Positions 8,919 through 17,713 of a stretch of 64,000 bases of DNA are shown piece after piece. Below the pieces are notes generated by a model that saw only the letters and a program-made list of their open reading frames with translations, searched no databases and was not told where the DNA came from. The translations under genes and the position numbers were made by a program. Location of the stretch: the NCBI GenBank assembly GCA_963717115.1, contig CAVQVO010000017.1, forward strand, positions 62,001 through 126,000, read 5' to 3'. Every line of letters begins with the position of its first letter. Position 1 is the stretch's first letter. Source of the stretch: JBBQUN01 sp963717115. GTDB lineage: Bacteria; Actinomycetota; Acidimicrobiia; Acidimicrobiales; SZUA-35.

Positions 8919-9416
8919 ATGGGTCTCGTAGAATCCGGAAAGCTGCCCAAGCCGCTGACCACCCTGCTCAACACGAGCCGCAAGTACTCGCTCTGGGTGT
9001 ACCAGTGGGGCCTCGCGTGCTGCGCCATCGAGATGGGCGCCGCCTTCGGCTCTCCCCGGTACGACGTCATGCGGCTGGGCGTGATCCCGCTGCCGGCCAG
9101 CCCCCGCCAGGCCGACCTCGTCGTGATCTCGGGAACCGTCACCGACAAGATGGCGCCGGCGATCCGCCGCCTCTACGAGCAGATGCCCGAACCCAAGTAC
9201 GTCATCTCGATGGGCTCGTGCGCCAACTGCGGCGGCCCCTACTGGGACAGCTACTCGGTCACCAAGGGTGTCGACCAGATCATTCCGGTCGACGTCTACG
9301 TGCCCGGCTGCCCGCCGCGGCCCGAGGCCCTGCTCGAGGGCATCGTGTTGCTCCAGGAGAAGATCCAGCACGAAGACATGGCCGAGAAGTGGAAGGGTGA
9401 TCCCCTTGCCGTCTGA
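8919..9416 (+). CDS. nuoB: NADH-quinone oxidoreductase subunit B
   Basis: A 165-residue peripheral-arm subunit that carries cluster N2, the last iron-sulfur centre before quinone. All four ligand cysteines are present: Cys34 and Cys35 in GLACCAIEM, Cys101 in GSCANCGG and Cys131 in VPGCPPRP. The ATG at 8919 has an AGAAAGG-like ribosome binding site. It lies between nuoA and nuoC, and overlaps nuoC slightly. The cysteine set argues that this complex is catalytically competent even though nuoEFG are missing from the operon. Confidence 0.97.
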   Translation: MGLVESGKLPKPLTTLLNTSRKYSLWVYQWGLACCAIEMGAAFGSPRYDVMRLGVIPLPASPRQADLVVISGTVTDKMAPAIRRLYEQMPEPKYVISMGSCANCGGPYWDSYSVTKGVDQIIPVDVYVPGCPPRPEALLEGIVLLQEKIQHEDMAEKWKGDPLAV

Positions 9417-10095
9417 GACCTCCACCGACGAGACCACCGACGCACCGGTCGACGAGGCCCGGACCGCACTGCTGGATGCCGTGTCCGCCGATCTCGGCGA
9501 CCTGGTCGTCGGCAGCCACCTCGACCCCGGCCGTGACCTCTGTTTGCGGGTGACGAGCGAGGGCTGGGGCGAGCTCGCCTCCTACCTCCGGGATCGCCAG
9601 CGGTTCCGTTTCTTCTCGTGGCTCTCGGCGATCGACTGGTTGCCGTCTCCGTTCGGCCGAAGCCTCGACTCGTCGGTCGACAACCTGATCGAGAACGTCG
9701 CCGACGCCGCGTCGGCCGAGACGGTCACCGGTGTCGCCGGTGGCGACACCCGCTTCCAGGTGATCGCCCGGGTCCACAACCTGTCGACCAACCTCGGACT
9801 CACCGTGAAGGCCGACGTCCCCGACGACGACCTGACCGTCGGCACCTGGACCCGTGACTTCCCCGGAGCCGCCTGGCACGAGCGTGAGGCCTGGGAGATG
9901 TTCGGGATCGCCTTCGCGGGGCATCCCGGTCTTCGCCACCTCTACCTGCCGGGTGAGTTCGAGGGGCATCCGATGCGCAAGGACTTCCCCCTGCTGGCCC
10001 GGCTCATCAAGCCGTGGCCGGGCATCGTCGACGTGGAGCCGATGCCGGGCTCCGACGACGAGCCCAGCACCGAGAACCCGGAGGATTCGCCGTGA
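9397..10095 (+). CDS. nuoC: NADH-quinone oxidoreductase subunit C
   Basis: A subunit of about 232 residues at the complex I peripheral arm. The C-terminal 30-kDa subunit signature is seen in WHEREAWEMFGIAFAGHP and LPGEFEGHPMRKDFPL. The N-terminal 25 residues are variable and acidic. The start is uncertain: GTG 9397 or TTG 9406. TTG has the better-placed ribosome binding site (AAGGGTGA, 5 bases away), while GTG gives a slightly longer protein. Both overlap the end of nuoB. The stop overlaps the GTG start of nuoD (GTGA). The protein is separate from NuoD, unlike the fused NuoCD of enterobacteria. Confidence 0.92.
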   Translation: MIPLPSETSTDETTDAPVDEARTALLDAVSADLGDLVVGSHLDPGRDLCLRVTSEGWGELASYLRDRQRFRFFSWLSAIDWLPSPFGRSLDSSVDNLIENVADAASAETVTGVAGGDTRFQVIARVHNLSTNLGLTVKADVPDDDLTVGTWTRDFPGAAWHEREAWEMFGIAFAGHPGLRHLYLPGEFEGHPMRKDFPLLARLIKPWPGIVDVEPMPGSDDEPSTENPEDSP

Positions 10096-11264
10096 CCGCG
10101 ATCAGCGATCGTCGCCAGCTCGCCTACATCGCGGCACAAGCCGCCGATGCCCGGGTCAACATCGAGCTCGAGGCCGAGGGCATGACCCTCAACATCGGAC
10201 CCCAGCACCCGGCGACGCACGGGACGCTCCGCATCGTCGCCCGCCTCGACGGCGAGCTCGTGATCGATGCCGAGCCGATCATGGGCTACATGCATCGGGG
10301 CTACGAGAAGCTGGCCGAGGTCCGCACGTACCCCCAGGTCACGACGCTGGTCAACCGCATCGACTGGCTCGGGAGCTTCGCCAACGAGGTCCCCTTCATC
10401 CTCGCCGCCGAGCGCTTGATGGACATCGAGGCCCCGCCGCGGGCCCAGCACATCCGCACGATCCTGTTCGAGCTGGCTCGCATCGCCAACGTCACCCTGT
10501 TCCTCGGCGACATGGGCGTCCAGCTGGGCGCGGTCACCCCGATCTTCTACGCCTTCCGCGATCGGGAACACATCCTCAACCAGATCGAGGCGGCCACCGG
10601 CGGTCGGTTCCATCCGAACTTCGACCGCATCGGCGGCGTGAAGGACGACCTCCCGGCCGGGTGGATCGCCGAGACCAAGACCTCGCTCGAGAAGATCCGT
10701 TCGTTCTGCGACGAGATGGAAGACCTCATCGTCGGCAACGAGATCTTCGAGGCCCGGACACGAGGCATCGGCGTGATCCCCGCCGACGTGGCCCTCTCGT
10801 ACGGTCTGACCGGTGCCAACGTTCGCGCCTCGGGCGTCGACTGGGATCTCCGTCGCGACAACCCGTGCGGCCTGGCCTACGACCAGGCCGACTGGAAGGT
10901 CATCACCCATCCCGATGGTGACTCGTTCGCCCGCTACTGGGTGCGGCTCCAGGAGGTCCGGGAGTCGTGCAAGATCGTCGAGCAGCTGCTCGACTCGATA
11001 CCCAGCGGCCCGATCATGGCCAAGGTGCCCCGCATCATCAAGGTTCCCGAGGGCGAGGCCTACGCCGAAACCGAGAACCCCCTCGGCGTCATGGGCTACT
11101 ACGTGGTGTCCAAGGGCGGGCTCGAGCCGTTCCGCGTCAAGATCCGGTCGGCGAGCTTCTCGAACATGTCGATCACCCCCTGGCTGCTGAAGGGCACGTA
11201 CGTCCCCGACGTGATCACCATCCTCGCCTCGCTCTACTTCATCCTCGGAGACATCGATCGATGA
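10092..11264 (+). CDS. nuoD: NADH-quinone oxidoreductase subunit D
   Basis: A 390-residue peripheral subunit that forms the quinone site together with NuoB. Conserved features are NIGPQHPATHG near residue 34, GYMHRGYEKLAE around residue 65-76, and the C-terminal RIRSASFSN-like stretch. The start is GTG 10092, overlapping the nuoC stop. The conserved Arg69 in HRGYEK is in the segment that, from memory, holds the arginine methylated by NDUFAF7 in mitochondrial NDUFS2. This matters because a MidA/NDUFAF7 homologue closes this operon (19233-20186). Length and motifs are normal. Confidence 0.96.
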   Translation: MTAISDRRQLAYIAAQAADARVNIELEAEGMTLNIGPQHPATHGTLRIVARLDGELVIDAEPIMGYMHRGYEKLAEVRTYPQVTTLVNRIDWLGSFANEVPFILAAERLMDIEAPPRAQHIRTILFELARIANVTLFLGDMGVQLGAVTPIFYAFRDREHILNQIEAATGGRFHPNFDRIGGVKDDLPAGWIAETKTSLEKIRSFCDEMEDLIVGNEIFEARTRGIGVIPADVALSYGLTGANVRASGVDWDLRRDNPCGLAYDQADWKVITHPDGDSFARYWVRLQEVRESCKIVEQLLDSIPSGPIMAKVPRIIKVPEGEAYAETENPLGVMGYYVVSKGGLEPFRVKIRSASFSNMSITPWLLKGTYVPDVITILASLYFILGDIDR

Positions 11265-12301
11265 CCGTCTACGGGCTCGACCTCGTGTGGCCGATCAAGC
11301 TGCTCGCCGGCTTGGCGGTCGTTCTGCTGCCGGCCGGCACCACGGTCTACCTCTATCTGTTCAAGATGGTCTCGTTCATGCAGAGCCGTCTCGGACCCAT
11401 GGAAGCCGGGCCCTACGGTTCGATGCAGCTCCTGGCCGAGGTCGGCAAGTCGCTGCAGAAGGAAGACATCTTCCCGGCCAAGGCCGATCGCACGGTGTTC
11501 GCCATGGCTCCCTACGTGGTGCTGATGTCGACGTTCCTGTTGGCCGTGGTGGTTCCGTTCGGCCCCGACGCCTACTTCGTCGATCTCGACACCGGCATCT
11601 TCTTCGCGCTGGCGGTGAGCTCGGTGTCGGTGGTGGGCATCCTGATGGCCGGCTGGGGATCGGCGTCGAAGTACTCGCTGCTCGGCGGGCTCCGGGCGGC
11701 CGGTCAGCTCGTCGCGTACGAACTGCCGCTCGTGCTGGCCGTCGTCGGTGTGGTCATCCAGGCCGGCACGCTCAACCTGCAGGGCATCATCTTCGCCCAG
11801 ACCGAAGGTGAGATCTTCGGGTTCGGGGCCATCGGGAACCCGTACTTCATCACCCAGTTCGTCGGCTTCCTGATCTTCCTCATCGCCGTGCAGGCCGAAC
11901 TCACCCAGGTGCCGTTCGACATGCCGATCGCCGAGTCCGAACTGGTGTCGGGCTACATGACCGAGTACTCCGGCTTCCGCTTCCTGATGTTCTTCATCGG
12001 TGAATTCGCCACGGCCGCCATCTTCTCCTTCATCGGTTCGGTGCTGTTCCTGGGCGGCTGGCAGATCCCACCGTTCGTCTCCGACCTGTTGAACCTCGAG
12101 TACGACTCGAACTGGTTCAACCTCATCGGTCCGATCGTCATGGTGACCAAGATGTTGTTGCTCACCTTCGTCATCTACTGGGTCCGCTTCACCTACCCCC
12201 GGTTCCGAGAGGATCAGCTCCAGACCTTCGCCTGGAAGTTCCTCATCCCGCTGTCGCTGATCAACATCGCGGCCACCGGCTTCTTCAAGGTGGTGTTCTA
12301 G
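11261..12301 (+). CDS. nuoH: NADH-quinone oxidoreductase subunit H
   Basis: A 346-residue integral membrane subunit linking the quinone chamber to the proton pumps. The family loop QSRLGPMEAGPYGSMQLLAE is present (residues 41-60), as are GWGSASKYSLLGGLRAAGQ and PFDMPIAESELVSGYMTEYSG with the essential acidic residues. About eight helices are predicted. The ATG overlaps the nuoD stop by 4 bases. The last codons contain AAGGTGG, which is placed to serve as a ribosome binding site for a tiny frame starting right after the TAG stop. Confidence 0.96.
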   Translation: MTVYGLDLVWPIKLLAGLAVVLLPAGTTVYLYLFKMVSFMQSRLGPMEAGPYGSMQLLAEVGKSLQKEDIFPAKADRTVFAMAPYVVLMSTFLLAVVVPFGPDAYFVDLDTGIFFALAVSSVSVVGILMAGWGSASKYSLLGGLRAAGQLVAYELPLVLAVVGVVIQAGTLNLQGIIFAQTEGEIFGFGAIGNPYFITQFVGFLIFLIAVQAELTQVPFDMPIAESELVSGYMTEYSGFRFLMFFIGEFATAAIFSFIGSVLFLGGWQIPPFVSDLLNLEYDSNWFNLIGPIVMVTKMLLLTFVIYWVRFTYPRFREDQLQTFAWKFLIPLSLINIAATGFFKVVF

Positions 12302-12403
12302 ATGAGTGCGTTCGCGGGCCCACTGGGCCAGACTGTGCGGCCGGTCCCCCTGGACCCGGTCGGTCGTGGTTCGAACGAGTGTGATCGTGGAGGTGTGTGC
12401 TGA
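12302..12403 (+). CDS. Possible 33-residue small protein between nuoH and nuoI
   Basis: An ATG directly follows the nuoH stop, and the frame runs 33 codons to a TGA that overlaps the nuoI ATG (TGATG). AAGGTGG lies 6 bases before this ATG, so the spacing is right for initiation. The product would be short, Gly/Pro/Arg-rich, hydrophilic, with two Cys near its end, and matches no family I know. It fills the only sizeable gap in the first half of the operon. It may be a real small protein, a translational coupling device, or chance. Codon evidence is too short to decide. Confidence 0.35.
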   Translation: MSAFAGPLGQTVRPVPLDPVGRGSNECDRGGVC

Positions 12404-12903
12404 TGGGTTTGGTTCCCGGTTTGATCAAGGGCCTCGGGGTCACCTTCAAAGAGCTCACCAAGACGGTCGTCAACGGCGCCGAGACGGTGCAGTACCCCCA
12501 CGAGAAGGAAGCGCCACCCACCCGGGCCCGCGGCGTGATCGCCCTCCACGAAGAGAACTGCACGGCGTGCATGCTCTGCGTGCGAGAGTGCCCCGACTGG
12601 TGCATCTACATCGAGGGTCACAAGGAGCTGGCGCCGCCCCGCCGGGCGGGGGGCAAGCCCCGCCAGGTCAACAAGCTCGATCGGTTCGACATCGACTACG
12701 GGCTCTGCATGTACTGCGGGATCTGCGTCGAGGTCTGCCCGTTCGAAGCGATCTTCTGGAGCCCGGAATACGAGTACTCCGAGCCGCGGATCGCCGATCT
12801 CCTGCACGACAAGACCCGCCTGGGTCAGTGGATGCAGACGGTGCCCGAGTTCGAGTCCTACGAGGCGGGCGCCCAGGTGAAGGCCAAGAAGGTGCCTCGA
12901 TGA
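12403..12903 (+). CDS. nuoI: NADH-quinone oxidoreductase subunit I
   Basis: A 166-residue 2[4Fe-4S] ferredoxin-like subunit of complex I (clusters N6a and N6b). Both motifs are complete: C53-x2-C56-x2-C59-x3-C63 and C101-x2-C104-x2-C107-x3-C111. ATG 12403 is chosen over GTG 12397 because GGAGGT sits 8 bases upstream of it. Its stop overlaps the nuoJ start. The cysteines show that electrons can be carried between the missing input module and cluster N2. Confidence 0.95.
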   Translation: MGLVPGLIKGLGVTFKELTKTVVNGAETVQYPHEKEAPPTRARGVIALHEENCTACMLCVRECPDWCIYIEGHKELAPPRRAGGKPRQVNKLDRFDIDYGLCMYCGICVEVCPFEAIFWSPEYEYSEPRIADLLHDKTRLGQWMQTVPEFESYEAGAQVKAKKVPR

Positions 12904-13430
12904 TCGCGGCGTTGGCGCCGTTGATGGCCACCACCTCGTGGGCCCCCAACATCTTCTTCTGGATCATCGCCGTCGTCGCGACCGCGGCGGCGCTGAAGAT
13001 GGTGACCACCGACAACGTCGTACATGCAGCCCTCTATCTGCTGATCGTGCTCTCGGCGGTCGCTGCGGTCTACGTGATCCTCGGCGCCGAGTTCGCGGCG
13101 GCGACGCAGGTGATGGTCTACATCGGCGCCATCCTCGTGCTGCTGTTGTTCGGCGTGATGCTCACGAGGGCCAACATCGGTTCCGACGACGACCTCGACA
13201 ACGAGCAGCGCTGGATCGGTGGGCTCGTCGCCGTGGCCCTGTTCGCCGTGATGAGCTACTCGCTGTGGGAGGCCTTCGGTGACGATCAGCTTCCCGACGA
13301 CCGAGTGGTGCAGCGCACCTCCGAGGTCGCCGACTCCATCTTCAGCACCTACATCGTCCCCTTCGAGGCCATTTCGGTCCTCCTGCTCGCCGCGTTGATC
13401 GGCGCCGTCGTCGTGGCCAGGAAGGACTGA
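12900..13430 (+). CDS. nuoJ: NADH-quinone oxidoreductase subunit J
   Basis: A 176-residue membrane subunit with five predicted helices. The conserved third helix ATQVMVYIGAILVLLLFGVML (residues around 67-87) is intact. The soluble loop after it is acidic (GSDDDLDNEQRW). The ATG overlaps the nuoI stop by 4 bases. It is followed 5 bases later by nuoK, the usual partner. Confidence 0.94.
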   Translation: MIAALAPLMATTSWAPNIFFWIIAVVATAAALKMVTTDNVVHAALYLLIVLSAVAAVYVILGAEFAAATQVMVYIGAILVLLLFGVMLTRANIGSDDDLDNEQRWIGGLVAVALFAVMSYSLWEAFGDDQLPDDRVVQRTSEVADSIFSTYIVPFEAISVLLLAALIGAVVVARKD

Positions 13431-13435
13431 TCGCC

Positions 13436-13735
13436 ATGTGGCTCAACCAATTCCTGTTCTTCGCCGCGGTGCTGTTCTGTATCGGCGTCTACGGCGTCCT
13501 CACCCGCAAGAACGCCGTCCTGGTGCTGATGTCGATCGAGCTGATCCTGAACTCGGTCAACATCAACCTGGTCGCCTTCGGGTCCTTCAACCAGGACATC
13601 TCGGGCCAGGTCTTCGCTCTGTTCATCATCGCTGTCGCCGCTGCTGAGGTGGGTGTCGGCCTCGCCGTCGTCCTCCTCATCTATCGGAATCGTCGAAGTA
13701 TCGACGTTTCCAAGGCCGATCTCCTCCAAGGCTGA
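13436..13735 (+). CDS. nuoK: NADH-quinone oxidoreductase subunit K
   Basis: A 99-residue three-helix membrane subunit, the standard size for the family. The two buried glutamates needed for proton transfer are present, one in MSIELILNSVNINLVAFG and one in AAAEVGVGLAVVLLIYR. The C-terminal RNRRSIDVSKADLLQG is typical. It lies between nuoJ and nuoL with short gaps. Confidence 0.96.
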   Translation: MWLNQFLFFAAVLFCIGVYGVLTRKNAVLVLMSIELILNSVNINLVAFGSFNQDISGQVFALFIIAVAAAEVGVGLAVVLLIYRNRRSIDVSKADLLQG

Positions 13736-13752
13736 CCGAAGGTCCGAAACTG

Positions 13753-16121
13753 GTGTCTGTCGCATTGCTCGCAGCCGAAGCTGCTCCCACGTTCGAAGTC
13801 TCGTCCTGGTTCTTCGAGAACGTCTGGCTCATTCCCGCGCTCCCGGCGGCGTCGTTCGTCATCACGCTGTTCTTCGGGAAGCGGTTCGGCAAGCACGTGC
13901 ACTTCATCGGCATCGCCGCCGTCGGGGCTGCTCTGGTGCTGGCGCTCGCCACGGCCGGATCGTGGATCTCGCAGATCGAAGGACACGACAGCCACGGTGA
14001 GGAGGCGGCGCACGCCGTCGAGTACTCGAACGACAACTGCTACGCCGGCTACCAGGGCGAGAAGGCCGACCACAGCGACGACACTGGTCACAGCGACGAC
14101 ACTGGTCACAGCGACGAGCCGGCCACCGATGCCGAGCACTCCGACGAAGAAGCCCTCGCCCCGCGTCGCTGGCGTTCGCCTCGGCCGAGAGCGAAGACGG
14201 TGCCGTCGAGGAAGAACACGCAAAGCCCCTGCCGGTCGTGTGTTCCTACACCTGGTTCGAGTCCGGTGGCCCGGCCTCGGAAGGCGGGGCCACGATCACC
14301 TGGGGAACCCTGGTCGACGGCCAGTCGGTGATGATGCTGGTCGTCGTGACCTTCATCTCGTTCCTGGTGCACGTCTTCTCGACCGACTACGTGGCCGGCG
14401 ACCGCCGCTACACCCACTACTTCGCCTTCCTGTCGTTGTTCACGGCCTCGATGTTGTTCTTCGTGATCTCGGCGTCGACGCTGCAGATGATCGTCGGCTG
14501 GGAACTGGTCGGCGTCTGTTCCTTCGCCCTGATCGGGCACTGGTGGGAGGAGAAACCGAACTCCGACGCCGCGCTCAAGGCCTTCCTCACCAATCGCGTC
14601 GGCGACATCGGTCTGCTCGTCGGCATGATCATCCTGTTCTTCGCCGCCGGGAACACGTTCGACACGCTCAGCATCAACCACGCCGCGGTCACCGGCGCCA
14701 TCGGCCACAACACCCTGCTGATCGCCAGCCTGTGTCTCCTGGCCGCCGTGATGTCGAAGTCGGGTCAGTTCGTGCTGCACACCTGGTTGCCCGACGCCAT
14801 GGCCGGCCCGACGCCGGTCTCGGCGCTGATCCACGCCGCCACCATGGTCGTCGCCGGCATCTACATGGTGGCCCGGCTCTACCCGGTCTTCTGGGAAGGC
14901 CTTGCCATCCCGGGATCGTCGATCAACGCCCTGGCCTTCGTCGGCGGGCTCACCTGCGTCGGGGGTGGGGCCCTGGCCTTCGTCCAGCGTGACATCAAGA
15001 AGGTGCTGGCCTACTCGACGGTTTCGCAGCTCGGCTACATGGTGATGGCCCTCGGTGTCGGCGCCTGGACGGCCGGCATGTTCCACCTCTTCACCCACGC
15101 CATCTTCAAGGCCTGTCTGTTCCTCGGGGCCGGCTCGGTCAGCCATGCCTGCCACCACAGCTTCGACATGAAGGCCGACATGGGCGGCCTGCGCAAGTAC
15201 ATGCCGAAGACCTTCGCCACCTTCGTCATCGCCTCCGGTGCGCTGGCCGGGATCCCGCCGCTGGCCGGGTTCTGGTCGAAGGACGAGATCCTGGTCGGAA
15301 CCGGTGGCTTCCCCGGCACCGATGCCAACGGCACCTACTACGTGATCTTCGCCATGGGTCTGCTCACGGCGGCCATGACGGCGGCCTACATGACCCGAGC
15401 CATCTGGCTGACCTTCTTCGGGACCTACCGCGGCCATGCCCACCCGCACGAGTCCGGTCCTCGCATCACGATCCCGCTGCAGATCCTCGCCGGTCTCGCC
15501 GTCGTGGTCGGTTTCTTGAACGTGCCGAAGGAGCTCCCGCTCATCGGTGACTCGTTCGGTCTCAAGTTCGAGGAGTGGTTCGAGCCCGGAGGTGGCAGCA
15601 CCTTCCCGGTGATCGGACACGGCAAACCGAGCTTCGCCCTGGCCATCATCGCCACCGGTCTCGCACTCTTCGCCGGGTTCGTGGTCTGGCAGTACTACAA
15701 GCGGCTGTACGCCAAGGATTCCAAGGCCACGGAGTACACCGACTCGTTCGTCGCCAACAACCGTCTCGTGCGCGCCGGCCACACCTTCCTGGTCGAGAAG
15801 TACTACCTCGATCATCTCTACAGCGGCATCATCGCCGGCGGGATCAAGGGACCGATCGCTCGCGCCACCTACTGGTTCAACCAGAACGTGCTCGATGGCA
15901 TCATCGACAACACGGGCAAGGGAACGGTCGGCCTCGGGCGCTTCGTCTACCGCTTCATCGACCAGGGGGCCATCGACGGCTCGGTCAACGCGTCGGGCAA
16001 CGCCGCGTCGGAGTCGGGTCAGATCCTGCGTCGTATCCAGTCCGGAAAGATCCGTCAGTACGCAACCCTGATGTTCGGTGCGGCCACCGTGTTGGCCGCC
16101 GTGTTCATCGTGGCCGTGTGA
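13753..16121 (+). CDS. nuoL: NADH-quinone oxidoreductase subunit L, with apparent frameshift
   Basis: The largest antiporter-like subunit of complex I. The N-terminal part, from GTG 13753, encodes the first helices and a hydrophilic loop. The frame is lost in a CCCC run at 14159-14162. Reading continues in another frame (about 14160-16121) with intact family motifs: VGWELVGVCSFALIGHWW, LHTWLPDAMAGPTPVSALIHAATMV, the lateral helix and the C-terminal anchor. Adding one C to the run would give a continuous product of about 789 residues. The loop between the first helices is long and His/Asp/Ser-rich with an 18-base tandem repeat (14071-14118). The rest of the gene is well preserved, so I favour a base-calling error over decay. 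Confidence 0.85.
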
Positions 16122-16173
16122 TGCGGGCGCGCCCCGTGTTCGCCATGACCGTGGAACCAGTGAGGAATCGGAA

Positions 16174-17713
16174 ATGACAGAGTTCTTGAACGACTGGGGA
16201 ATCACCCTCATGGTCTTCCTGCCCCTCGTGGGGGCGTTGATCATGATGATCGTTCCCGCCGATCAGGAAGAGACCCACAAGTTCATCGCCTTGGCCGCGA
16301 CGATCGCCACGGCGGTGATCGGGGTGATGATCCTGACCGAGTTCGACTACGACAACTCGGGCACGCTCCAGTTCGTCGTCGACCGGTCCTGGATCGACAT
16401 CGTGAACGCCCGCTACTCGGTCGGTATCGACGGCATCTCCCTGCCGTTGATCGCGTTGACCCTGCTGGTGGTTCCGCTGGTCATCATCTACTCCTGGGAT
16501 CACATCCCGGAGCCCGGGAACCCCAAGGCCTTCCTCACCCTGATCCTGGTGCTCCACACCGGCATGATCGGCAGTTTCGTGGCCCAGGACCTGGTGCTGT
16601 TCTTCGTGTTCTTCGAAGTGGTGCTGCTCCCGATGTACTTCATGATCGGTGTCTGGGGCGGCGAGAAGCGGCTGTACGCGGCCATCAAGTTCTTCCTCTT
16701 CACGCTGTTCGGCTCGGCCCTGATGCTGGTGAGCTTCCTGGCGCTCTACTGGCTCACCGGCTCGCAGACCTTCAACATGACCGAACTGGCCGCCGAGGTC
16801 GCCCGCGGTGACATCTCGAGCCGGGCCCAGTGGCTCATCTTCGGCGGCATGTTCATGGGCTTCGGGATCAAGGTCCCGATGTTCCCCTTCCACACCTGGC
16901 TTCCCGACGCCCACACCCAGGCCCCGACCCAGGGTTCGGTGATCCTGGCCGCCGTGCTGTTGAAACTCGGCACGTACGGGTTCGTCCGGATCGCCATCCC
17001 GATCCTGCCCAACCGCGGCCGTCGACTGGGCCCCGATCATCGGTCTGCTCGCCGTCATCGGCATCATCTACGGCGCCCTCGGCTGCCTTGCCCAGACCGA
17101 CATGAAGCGCCTGATCGCGTTCTCGTCGGTGGCCCACATGGGCTACGTCATGCTCGGTATCGCGACCCTCACGCCGTTCGGCATCAATGCCGCCATCTTC
17201 GGCATGGTCGCCCACGGCCTGATCACCGGCATGTTGTTCTTCATCGCCGGATCGGTGAAGGAGCGCTACCACACGCTCGAGATCGCCCGCCTCGGCGGCC
17301 TCCTCAAGCAGGCCCCCCGGATGGGTTGGGCCCTGGGCTTCTGCACGATGGCCTCGCTCGGGCTTCCCGGTCTCGCCGGGTTCTGGGGCGAGTTCCCCGC
17401 CATTCTCGCGGCCTACCAACCGGCACCCGGTATCTCGACCGATCTGTTCCGGGTCTACATGGTCATCGCCGCCATCGGCACCGTCCTGGCTGCGGCGTAC
17501 CTGCTGTGGCTGCTCCAGCGCACGGCGTTCGGTGAGCCGAGCGAGGAGTTCGCAAACGACCCGCACATCCACGATGCCGGCACGTTCGAATGGATCGCCT
17601 GGGCTCCGTTGCTGGTGCTCATCGTGTTGTTCGGCTTCGTTCCCGGCCTGATCTTCGACATCACGGACTCCGCCGTCACCCAGAGCCTGTCTGCCCTCGG
17701 AGTCACTCCGTGA
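16174..17713 (+). CDS. nuoM: NADH-quinone oxidoreductase subunit M (second locus), with apparent frameshift
   Basis: An antiporter-like complex I subunit. The first 280 residues from ATG 16174 are normal, including SVGIDGISLPLIALTLL and PFHTWLPDAHTQAPTQGSV. The frame breaks near 17008-17014 (CCCAACC). From there the second frame continues without a gap in meaning: TAAVDWAPIIGLLAVIG, then KRLIAFSSVAHMGYVMLG and ASLGLPGLAGFWGE to the stop at 17713. Removing one base restores a protein of about 512 residues. This NuoM lacks the His/Asp-rich tail of the copy at the window start. As for nuoL, the change is a single base in a short C run, which suggests a sequencing error, but a real mutation is not excluded. 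Confidence 0.85.
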
